A stretch of DNA of 13,898 nucleotides, from positions 1 through 13,898 of the forward strand of contig JANBQS010000660.1 in the NCBI GenBank assembly GCA_027577415.1. The letters are read 5' to 3'. Positions 7,053 to 13,898 of the stretch are shown piece by piece. The DNA is from Coemansia sp. RSA 922. Taxonomy: Eukaryota; Kickxellomycota; Kickxellomycetes; Kickxellales; Kickxellaceae. Both the position numbers and the translations under genes were made by a program. The first letter of the stretch is position 1, and each line of letters begins with the position of its first letter. The notes under the pieces were generated by a model. It saw only the letters and a program-made list of their open reading frames with translations. It searched no databases and was not told the origin of the DNA.

Positions 7053-8741
7053 ATGACGTCTTTGTCGATGTTCCAGATCCTCCCATCCCACGTTGTCAAG
7101 GTGATAGTCGATCATGTTGCTGGCAGAACTCGTCTAGCGTATGATGGTGTTGACTGCTACTCACAAGAATGGCTACGCCTGCAGGTACCACTCCTATGGG
7201 TATGCCATAATCTCCGTGCCGTTGTGTGGTCACAGTTAAGCAGAGGTTGCAGAATAGATGTCTGCAGCGGTGTTAACGGTCAAAGGCTCCCATGGCCATT
7301 GCAGCCAGAAAGCCTTGAAGAGTTTGAACCTCCTGTACGGTGCCTGGTCAAGGAGATTGAGCTTGTGTTATGTGAGGCAGAGATCTACAACGGCGATACA
7401 TTGGAGCAGATATCGCGTGAGGAATACAGAGACCTCCAGCTTCCGCTTGCCCAAAGGATCCGAATTATATTTACTGGCGATGACAAGTATAATGACAAGG
7501 ACGAAATCAACGTATATGAGGCTGAGACCAACGTCAGCGCATTTTTGCAGTGGATTAGGCAGCTGGCACCCAAGCTTGCTGAAATTGACCTCTGTGCACC
7601 TTTCAGCACTGGTCGGGCCTACCGAAGTCTTGACCAGCATTACGGCGGACTTGTCAAAAGGCTCCTTCAGCTTGCTAAGCGTGTCGCCTTTTCTGAAAAT
7701 GAAAGATGCGTGACCAGCATGCTTCAGCTTGATGGCATTTGCGATCTAGTCCACTTGCGTTATGGCATACATGGCGATAGCGAAACGTTTGTACAGCTTA
7801 CAAGACGATGCGCGCTGACACTTCAATCTCTGGACATCGGCTCGCCGAATGCCGTGGATATCTCTGGTATAGTCAGAGACGCTGATGGTAACTACGCAGT
7901 GTATCCACGCTTGCTCACTCTGAAATTGAGCTTGTATATGAGATGATATAGTCAGCAGCCCTGTTCCTTTGCAGGCGCAGTACCGTTTCCAAATCTTTGG
8001 CACATTAGTATAATCCGTATTTATCCCTTTGACGACGATGTCTTGTTCAGAGGCAGCGCAGCCACTCTTGAAAGCCTGCAAGTCGAATTGTCGGGCGCTG
8101 TAGTTGGAGTAATCAAGCAGTACAGCGTGTTTACTCGTGGCAGTCATCCTAAGCTATGGTGTGTGGACTATTGGATTTCCAAATTTGAGCTTTTGCCACG
8201 CCATTTTACGGACTGGGCCATGGTCGCGCAGTTTTTGCTGAGCATGGCTTCGCGTGCAACTGTGATACAGATCCGTGGTGACCCAGTCAATATTGCGTAC
8301 TAACCCTCGGTTTCGCTTCTTTGCAACTACACTCATATCCAACGTTTGTACTTGCGATACGTCGTTCCATCGCTCTGGGACGTCATTGCATTGATCAAGT
8401 CTCTCCCGCTTCTCTCAGACCTGCAAACCTGCACTCCACACCTTGCTCTATTGCCAGTTGGTGTCACCGACGAGAAGCTTCTTGAACATGCGCTGTCAAA
8501 CTACTACCCGACAGGTCTGCGGTTTCGGTGCTGGCATATTGCATTCTATGAAGAGTACAATTTTTTTGAAGTTGCACGCTGCGTCCTGCTTCTGGCGCTA
8601 GCTTGCCCGAACTTTACCTATGCCGCTGTAGACAAATATTATCGCAAAGAGTTTATAGCGATAATGAAGGCGGCCATAGAATCTCCAGAGTTTATTCGCC
8701 ATGCTCCTCGTTTGAGATGTTCGCTGTTTTCGCAAGAATAA
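7053..8741 (+). pseudogene. Coemansia-type lineage-specific protein, broken by two in-frame stops
   Basis: A single reading frame of 563 codons runs from the ATG at 7053 to a TAA at 8739, with no frameshift. It is interrupted by TGA at 7944-7946 and TAA at 8301-8303. The N-terminus (FQILPSHVVKVIVDHVAG, then LLWVCHNLRAV) resembles an F-box-like entry followed by a long leucine-rich body. Later landmarks are AVPFPNL just after the first stop, YPFDDDVLFRG, SLWDVIALIKSLPLLSDL and FRCWH. I know these together from a large, uncharacterised family in Coemansia. Because the frame stays open and conserved beyond both stops, the lesions look recent. Splicing out the first stop would need either an intron that breaks the frame (7934-7974, 41 nt) or one that is too short. 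The product of the first open part would be 297 aa. Readthrough or a strain-specific error remain possible. Confidence 0.8.
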
Positions 8742-8897
8742 GGACAACGTATTTATTATAATAATCAATTTACTATGGACAAGGTAAAGGCAAATACTTT
8801 CTAAATGCCAAAGTGTGCTGTTCAAAATAATATATTTACATATTTACAAGGCTGTCACTAGTTGCAAACCAGACTAATTTCTTAGTGAGCGTCCGGT

Positions 8898-9146
8898 TCA
8901 CTTCCAGGTCCAGTCTAAAAATAGAAAAAGAAGATTGATATTCCAGGATAAAAGAAGTGTGGATAATGATGTGCAATAAAAAAAGTGTGCAGAGTGTGAA
9001 AAAAAAGATGCAGTGAAAAGTGAAGAAAAAGAAGAATGCAAAGATGGGAAAGTGAAAAAGATAAAAGCATGCATTATTATCGTGGTAGCTCTTTTTCGCC
9101 GCCGACGGCGCATACAAGAGTACCTCCTTTGGTTTGTAGTATACAT
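8898..9146 (-). CDS. possible leftward small gene or leader (82 aa, doubtful)
   Basis: On the minus strand a TATAAAAAGG box (9238-9247) is followed by a pyrimidine-rich leader and an ATG at 9146. That is about 92-100 nt away, the same spacing as in the accepted genes here. The frame gives 82 aa: an arginine-rich start (RRRRRKR, residues 13-19) and then a low-complexity Phe/Ser/Leu stretch that merely follows from the pyrimidine tract. The sequence TTCTATTTTTAG at its end (8915-8926) looks like a 3' splice site, so the pyrimidine tract may be an intron. I trust the promoter more than the protein. Confidence 0.2.
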   Translation of the reverse strand: MYTTNQRRYSCMRRRRRKRATTIIMHAFIFFTFPSLHSSFSSLFTASFFSHSAHFFYCTSLSTLLLSWNINLLFLFLDWTWK

Positions 9147-9237
9147 GCCTAAAAAAAGCAGGCGCTAGTTGTGAGCAAAAGAGGAGGTAATCTTGATATG
9201 GAAAGGAAAGGAGGGAAAGGCCAAGCCAGACGGCGGT

Positions 9238-9247
9238 CCTTTTTATA
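9238..9247 (-). promoter_or_regulatory. leftward TATA box
   Basis: TATAAAAAGG on the minus strand, followed downstream by a CT-rich leader. It matches the TATA boxes of the accepted genes in sequence and spacing to the next ATG, but what it drives is unclear. Confidence 0.35.
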
Positions 9248-9618
9248 CTCAGCTGGCCACCCTCTCTGCCCTCTCCCATCACATTTTTTCCTTGTCCTGC
9301 CCCCAGCTTTTCCTTGTTGTCTCTCGACACGTTCTGCCACCCCCAACAACGTAGCTCATTTTGGATGGTCGGAGCCGGGTGGCTGGAAATGTTGGCCAAT
9401 CATATTTCTGGCCAACTGCCGAGGATGCACACGTGTTGGTTTCGTCCTTGTTTTTTTGTACTCTGCCTTACGACCCGACATGTACCGCAATTACGTCATT
9501 GCCTTATTGCGTTGTTGCCATGCTTCCGAAAATGACTCGGGCCGGAGTACGACTGTGGAGGAGGGGTACTCGCTGAGAAACGGAACCAAGCCTTCCCTTT
9601 CACACTCCGCCTATTTTT

Positions 9619-10021
9619 AGCACATCCAAGCTACTCGGCTTATATGCGACAAAACGTGCCTTCCACAAGGTTCTGTGGTAGACAGTCCCCCTGGTCTTCG
9701 TCACATGCAGCCAGCGTGCAACCTTTACTTTTGGCTCTTGATCTAGTGCAATTCCTTAAACCAGTGTCTTGGCTGTTTGCATTTTTTTCCGCAGTTGGGA
9801 TTTCCAAAAACACAAAGGCTTTTGACAGATGCATGTCCAATTTGGACATGCACTTTACTGTTTTCCAAATTAATTCTTTGTGTGGTCCAAAGAGCAAGTA
9901 AAGTGCTGCCAGTTTTAGAAAAGGACTTCAATCATGGCCACCTTATTTCAAAGTACAAAGGGCTTGCCGGAGGTGCTTTCGGTTGGGGAATGCAAAAACA
10001 GCCATGTCTGCCCTATAGGGA
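9619..10021 (+). promoter_or_regulatory. upstream control region of dead array member 6
   Basis: Recognisable parts in order: GCACATCCAAGC (9619) as before member 1; TTTCCGCAGTTGGGATTTCC (from 9787), like the module before members 3 and 4; a perfect palindrome (9830-9852); TTCTTTG...CAAAGAG (near 9874-9896); a box 1 relic TTATTTCAAAGTAC (9943-9956); box 2 TTCGGTTGGGGAATG (9978-9992); and at the TATA position TATAGGGA (10014-10021), about 138 nt before the lost start. The promoter has decayed less than the gene. Confidence 0.6.
9830..9852. promoter_or_regulatory. 23-nt perfect palindrome upstream of member 6
   Basis: The arms TGCATGTCCAA and TTGGACATGCA surround a single T. The left arm coincides with the GGTGCATGTTTA segment shared with the member 4 upstream module, so the palindrome sits in a conserved part of the control region. 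It is probably a binding site for a dimeric regulator. Confidence 0.55.
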
Positions 10022-10151
10022 CTAATCTGCTACACATTGAGCGCTGAAACCCCTGCTCCATTGTCAACTGCCTTTCTACCCCAAACTAATTACATAATCT
10101 ATTCCCTTCTCAGGAGCTATCTTCTGCTCACTACAGTACTTTTAACGCAAA

Positions 10152-10457
10152 ATAGGCATTGCATCTAACACGGCACAAGAAATCAGAGTGTACATTTATA
10201 AACAAGACACTTCATGCAGTTATTTCTCGCTTAAAACAGATGACAAAGTTAAATATCGGATAATCGAGAGTTGTATTGAAAGAATCTAGGTAGATGTCGC
10301 CATTATATATAACCCTTGCAATAAAGTAGTTGAGCAGCAAGAAAGCAGGTTAGTTGTTGTTGATAGACCCGAAGACATCAATGAGATAACTATGATTCAA
10401 AACATGCATGCTATACTATAATACAGTAATCATGATGATACTGAAGATAAAAAATAA
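10152..10457 (+). pseudogene. array member 6, dead copy
   Basis: The family pattern is readable in one frame: QEIRVYIYKQ (matching QEIVIYFYNE in member 3), YFSLKTDDKV, a helix-like stretch, then RLVVVDRPEDINE, MHAIL and SNHDD (compare STHDN after the late strand of member 2). Three lesions are visible. The codon where member 3 has its ATG reads ATA (10152-10154). There is a TAG at 10287-10289 and a TAA at 10419-10421. No frameshift is needed. It sits between the large pseudogene and member 7 with a recognisable but worn control region, so it was once a normal rightward member. No usable protein is expected. Confidence 0.7.
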
Positions 10458-10518
10458 TAGAGGCTGTTGATTCTAATTTTTAATCAATGGCCACTGGATG
10501 CAAGAAACTTGACAAAGC

Positions 10519-10771
10519 ACTTTCGGAAACAGAAACTTGTCCAAAAAGCCCCACCCCATTAAAGGGAGTAAGGGCTTCAAAGAATGCCAGCTTTGAAAAG
10601 TGCACACCCACGCCAAAAAAGGGCAATCAAGCGTTTCATATTACATTTCCTAATATATTTTAAAGAGCAGCGGATTTGAACAAAAAAAGCACTTGTGGTA
10701 GTGGTTGGGGGAAGGTGGCAGCAAGCTTGCAATGCTGCGTGGGAGGAAAAAAAGATATTTCTGGTATAAAT
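10519..10771 (+). repeat. long promoter repeat, copy upstream of member 7
   Basis: This is the partner of 2952-3190. Box 1 TAATATATTTTAAAGAGC (10651-10668), box 2 GTGGTTGGGGGAAGG (10701-10715), the 30-bp stretch identical to the member 2 promoter (10721-10750) and a TATA box TATAAAT (10765-10771) follow in the shared order. The TATA lies 130 nt before the ATG. Confidence 0.8.
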
Positions 10772-10894
10772 TTGGTGTGGTGGCCCTCTTGCCAAATATT
10801 TTTTCTTCTCTCTACCATCATTCATTCCATTCATCATTTTGTATTGAATCACGCTTCAAGTAATTTATTAAGCCTAGAGCCAACTGCCAATTCA

Positions 10895-11326
10895 ATGTAT
10901 AAAAGTGTTTATGTTTACTATTATGAGCAAGATAATTGGTCTGTGAAACACTGTATTGACACACCTGTCGATATTAGCAAAGCTATCTTTGAGAGATACC
11001 TAACAGATTACAGGAGTGACGTATCTACAAAGACACATTGCATTGAAAAGGTCATGCTCAACAATGGTGTATTCTCTGTTGCAAACGGGGCAGCCAGCAA
11101 TGTCGATATTATAAAGAAGGGGGATTATATTGTTATTGTGCCAAAGACGGATGTAGCCAATGAAGCTTCGGGAAACATGAGTGACTTTTTAGTAAAGCGT
11201 CCACTCGTTGGCTCCTTAACTAGCAAATCATTTTTGCAACTAAACGGTGAAATTGGCGAGAAGACTTTAGGGGCATTTGCATGGGATATCAATGGTAGTC
11301 CATATATTCATAACTTTAAGCCGTAA
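10895..11326 (+). CDS. array member 7, small protein (143 aa)
   Basis: This is an unrecognised family member. The start SVYVYYYEQD (4-13) parallels KIEIYYYLGG of member 4 and EIVIYFYNEG of member 3. Then come VKHCIDTPVD (17-26) in the place of the ET strand, a helix (27-38), IEKVMLNNGVFSV (50-62), IIKKGDYIVIVP (72-83) as the late strand, and a longer C-terminal part (84-143) with no obvious match to the others. No signal peptide or membrane segment is seen. The ATG at 10895 is chosen because the promoter repeat ends only 124 nt earlier; the frame is open back to 10676, but that part is the promoter itself. Its control region pairs with that of member 2, although its protein is not especially like member 2. 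Function is unknown. Confidence 0.75.
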   Translation: MYKSVYVYYYEQDNWSVKHCIDTPVDISKAIFERYLTDYRSDVSTKTHCIEKVMLNNGVFSVANGAASNVDIIKKGDYIVIVPKTDVANEASGNMSDFLVKRPLVGSLTSKSFLQLNGEIGEKTLGAFAWDINGSPYIHNFKP

Positions 11327-11671
11327 TTGGTCTTCTGTGGGCAACAGCTTTGAGTCTAAACCATGTTTACAGGAATATGGTAAATCAGCTCCGGAGGCAT
11401 TAGCGGGTTTTATTTTCTCATAATGACGTGATCTGTGAAAGTAGCCTCCTTTTTTAATACTAGCATTTATCAACATTTTACGAATAAATGCACTTTTACC
11501 AGTTAATCCATGTAAATATCGGTGATTTAATCACGATCGATCAAGATTCCAAAGTTTTTTTTTCTTTTGCTCAGTTTCTAGAGTTTAAACTCGCTCTGTA
11601 GTGAAAACATTCTTCCTTACATATTTTTTATATATCAGAATATTTTTTTTTTTTGCTGAAGATACTTAAAA
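11327..11671. promoter_or_regulatory. spacer and presumed promoter of UTP10
   Basis: The first part is the 3' flank of member 7, with AATAAA at 11482. Nearer UTP10 there is a 13-nt palindrome GTGATTTAATCAC (11522-11534) followed directly by GATCGATC, then T-rich runs (11556-11573, 11641-11654) typical of a housekeeping fungal promoter. There is no box 1/box 2/TATA layout here, so UTP10 is not under array control. Confidence 0.4.
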
Positions 11672-13898
11672 ATGGCGTCGTCTTTGGCTAGCCAGCTGTA
11701 CAAGATGCGTACGCTCGACCGAGCGATGGGTAACGAGCGTACACACAACGTCAAGGCGTCGTTCCTATTCGACGGGCGACAGGCGGCAGACCTAGACACG
11801 CAAACGATCTTTGACATTGGTCGCGACGGACTCTACGAGCTACGACAGATCAACCAGAGATTCGACGTATACGCGGAAACGCTCTTCTCCGAGTCGATCA
11901 AGGACATGGACCGCGTGCTGCAGACCAAAGAAGAGAACGCCAAGTTGGACGAAAGCATTCGCTCGTTTTTGTTCCAGCTAGCACCACACTTTTTGACCAA
12001 GCCCGCGGGAAAGACCATTGAGTGGCTAGTGCGCCGGTTCCGGATCCACGAGTTCAATACTCGCGACGTGTTGGCAGCTATTATGCCGTACCACGAGACC
12101 AAGGCGTTTTTGACAATGCTGACGATCATTACGTTTGAGACAGCCGATATGGATTTGTTCGGGTTCCTTGTCGCGCAGCGTAAGAGCAGGAGGCTTTTGG
12201 ATCGACAGACGTTGATGGCGCAGTGCCTCAGAGACCGCTCGTTGATGGCATTTGTGTGCCAGGCAGTGTTCCGCGCTTGCCGGCAGGGACTGGACTACCC
12301 TGGGCTACACTCGTTCTATGCCATGGTTATGTCGCAGTATATCGGGCAGCTGTCGACGATCGATAACAGCGCGATCCAGTTTATCGTGCCGTTTGTTTTG
12401 GACGGACTCAAGCTCAGCAGCAAGGATGCGCAGGCAGCGGCCTACATGGTTTTGGGCTCATTGGCTACTCGCGTGACGCTGACCGAGGAGGCGCTGGACA
12501 AGGTGCTGTGTGCCGTCGCGCAGCGTCCCGCCGACGTGCGTACTATGGCGATGTGCCTTGTTCAGGTACTGCAGACGCAGGCTGATGCGTTCAACTCGAG
12601 ACTGCCCGTGCGGTTCCTGGGCATCCTGGCGAGCCACAGCAAGCTGCCGCGGATCCTGTGCCAGCTGGCGGAGTCGTTCAACGTGGAGATGTTTATGCGG
12701 CCGCTGCTCTCGTCGCTCGCACACTATGCGTTCACCAACGCCGAGCTGTCCCAATTCCTGGCGGCTCTTGTCGCCGTACTTCCTGTCTCCTATGCGCCCA
12801 CTCTGTGCGAGCGCATTGTGGCCGAGTATGTCGCCCATGGGCTTGAGAACAAGGGCCCGGCGGAGATTGTCGATATCGTGCAGTTGCGCTACGGACAGCA
12901 GATGGAGGACGCGATTGGCGTAGCGGCCGGTAGCTCGGAGATGGGCGATCGGGAGGCGGTGCACAAGTTGTTGTATGAGCTGAAGGCGCGCGGCAGTGGC
13001 AATAAGAGTGGTGTGGTGCTCATCAAGGAGACAGCGACTACTTTGTACCTGAGCATCAACCACGCCGATGCAGGGATCAGGCTAGTGGCAGCCAAGGCAC
13101 TGAAGGCCATTGTGACTGGCGAGCGCGCGGACGTGGAGCTGGTCCGTGAGGAGGTGAGCAGCCTGGTCGTCGACCGACTGGCGCAGGACGACAGCGAGAG
13201 CGTATTGGAAGTTATTTTGTCGCTGCCGCTGGTCACTCTCGTTAATGCGCAGGAACTGGTCCCGGCACTGGTGTCGGTTATCGAGGATGAGCGTGTGCCG
13301 ATTGGCAAGCTGTGCTCCAAGGTGGTGCGCAACCTGCTGGCTATCGACGACTCGCAGATGTACGGGCAAGTGGCCTCAGCTTTGTTCCCTTACTTGCTCA
13401 AGTGCTCCAGCACTGAGGCTGTAACCAAGGCGGTGTACAAACATCTTCCCGGTAGCGCGTTTGGCAAGCAGAAGAGCGGCTGGCTTGCAAGCCTTGCCTC
13501 GGCTGGGCTAGATAATGGACTGGCGGCGGGCAAGTTCAACAAGAGTGTCGCCCGAGTGCTGGCGACTGAATTGGCAGCAAAGTGGGACTCGCTGGCTGAT
13601 GCGCAGACTGGCGTGTGGGCGGCTCAGCTGGGTTCGAGCAACCGCCTAGCCCAGATCACGGCGATCGTCGTTGGAGCGCACGCAGAGACACTGCTTGCCA
13701 AGGCCAAGGACGTCAACCGGAGCGTGGCAGCAGCGTCGCTGGTGGTGGGCTCTGCCTTGAGCGTGCTCTTGGAGGCGGATTCCGGTGCAGTGGTCTCGGA
13801 GGATGTACTGCTGGCTTCGGGCGATGGCTCGGCATGGACCTCGCTTCTGGCCAGCCTGGCTGGCGTGCAGCGTGATGCCCTGACGAAGGTGGCAGGCG
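11672..13898 (+). CDS. UTP10: UTP10 / HEATR1, N-terminal part of U3 snoRNP-associated protein 10 (3' end outside window)
   Basis: UTP10 is a very large HEAT-repeat protein of the nucleolus. It belongs to the t-UTP part of the small-subunit processome and is needed for rRNA transcription and for early cuts in the 18S precursor. Here 742 codons are present, uninterrupted and without introns; the full protein is usually about 1700-2100 aa. The start is typical of the family: MASSLASQLYKM, then FLFDGRQAADLDTQTIFDIG (31-50) and a RFDVYAETLFS segment (63-73) as in other UTP10 proteins. Residues around 230-290 (FIVPFVLDGLKLSSKDAQ and following) correspond to the U3snoRNP10 region, and the rest reads as alpha-helical HEAT-type repeats. 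The codons are visibly GC-richer than in the array genes. The ATG is preceded by a T-rich leader. Confidence 0.9.
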   Translation, partial: MASSLASQLYKMRTLDRAMGNERTHNVKASFLFDGRQAADLDTQTIFDIGRDGLYELRQINQRFDVYAETLFSESIKDMDRVLQTKEENAKLDESIRSFLFQLAPHFLTKPAGKTIEWLVRRFRIHEFNTRDVLAAIMPYHETKAFLTMLTIITFETADMDLFGFLVAQRKSRRLLDRQTLMAQCLRDRSLMAFVCQAVFRACRQGLDYPGLHSFYAMVMSQYIGQLSTIDNSAIQFIVPFVLDGLKLSSKDAQAAAYMVLGSLATRVTLTEEALDKVLCAVAQRPADVRTMAMCLVQVLQTQADAFNSRLPVRFLGILASHSKLPRILCQLAESFNVEMFMRPLLSSLAHYAFTNAELSQFLAALVAVLPVSYAPTLCERIVAEYVAHGLENKGPAEIVDIVQLRYGQQMEDAIGVAAGSSEMGDREAVHKLLYELKARGSGNKSGVVLIKETATTLYLSINHADAGIRLVAAKALKAIVTGERADVELVREEVSSLVVDRLAQDDSESVLEVILSLPLVTLVNAQELVPALVSVIEDERVPIGKLCSKVVRNLLAIDDSQMYGQVASALFPYLLKCSSTEAVTKAVYKHLPGSAFGKQKSGWLASLASAGLDNGLAAGKFNKSVARVLATELAAKWDSLADAQTGVWAAQLGSSNRLAQITAIVVGAHAETLLAKAKDVNRSVAAASLVVGSALSVLLEADSGAVVSEDVLLASGDGSAWTSLLASLAGVQRDALTKVAG

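Larger units (their letters stand above)
8742..9618. other. long spacer with a strand-asymmetric purine tract
   Basis: After the pseudogene come AT-rich bases. Next is a purine-rich tract on the plus strand (about 8915-9070), a GC-rich patch CGCCGCCGACGGCG (9098-9111), and a TATA box pointing leftward (9238-9247). The stretch 9250-9618 is mixed in composition with no gene I can support. No tRNA B box was found. Confidence 0.4.

Noticed and set aside
7934..7974. Intron removing the TGA at 7944
   Set aside because: GTATAT and TTTGCAG ends look reasonable, but the 41-nt length shifts the frame away from the conserved AVPFPNL sequence; the only in-frame acceptor nearby gives 18 nt.
8298..8304. 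TACTAAC branch-point-like motif at the second stop
   Set aside because: A pyrimidine stretch follows, but no AG appears within a plausible distance and the family sequence continues in frame straight through.
8990..9170. Plus-strand frame with two Cys, a hydrophobic stretch and a basic tail ending at 9170
   Set aside because: It has no ATG at its start, a stop just upstream, and its Lys/Glu content follows from the purine tract.
9171..9620. 149-codon plus-strand frame
   Set aside because: Composition is not protein-like, there is no promoter in the right place, and it overlaps the opposite-strand TATA region and several other open frames.
9500..9620. Possible tRNA-like fold
   Set aside because: No B box and no consistent acceptor stem could be found.
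10676..10894. N-terminal extension of member 7
   Set aside because: It covers box 2, the 30-bp identical block and the TATA box, so it is promoter; the family start aligns at 10895.
12458..13369. Long minus-strand frames inside UTP10
   Set aside because: They are antisense shadows caused by GC-rich codons; the sense strand is clearly UTP10.

Overview
The window looks like nuclear DNA of an early-diverging fungus, most probably a Coemansia-type member of the Kickxellales. Two things point there. The right end is the start of a fungal UTP10 (U3 snoRNP / small-subunit processome) gene. The middle holds a decayed copy of a large protein family with an N-terminal FQILP-x-HVVKVIVDHV block that I recognise from Coemansia genomes. 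Genes have TATA boxes about 80-130 nt upstream of the ATG and few or no introns. The left 11.6 kb is AT-rich with small genes; the last 2.2 kb is visibly GC-richer.

Layout: 402-1024 holds two tiny tail-to-tail genes, each encoding a single canonical C2H2 zinc finger (55 and 50 aa), each with its own TATA box. 1480-1759 is a 280-bp solo LTR (TGTAGG...CCTACA) flanked by a perfect 5-bp target duplication ACATG. From 2156 to 11326 there is a dispersed array of seven copies of an unrecognised small-protein family, here called members 1-7. Members 1-4 and 7 are open (127-150 aa). Member 5 is an inverted copy lacking its N-terminal half. Member 6 is a dead copy with a lost start and two nonsense codons. 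Inside the array, 7053-8741 is the Coemansia-type pseudogene, one continuous frame broken only by TGA and TAA. UTP10 starts at 11672 and runs off the end.

The main signal is the array. Its members share long upstream regions (a TTTTAAAGAGC-type box, a GGTTGGGGAAGGAGG-type box, a TATA box, palindromes and an 82-bp block), while the proteins have diverged to little more than a shared pattern: an aromatic strand, an ET-containing strand, a helix, and a late HVIV/VLAL/VIVP strand. Regulation is therefore conserved better than the products, and the closest promoter partner is not always the closest protein partner. The predicted fold is compatible with a small ubiquitin-like beta-grasp, but this is inference from pattern only. 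The solo LTR sits inside one of the conserved upstream regions, with the paralogous region at 3908 acting as its empty site. How the array products work, or whether they work together, cannot be read from the sequence.
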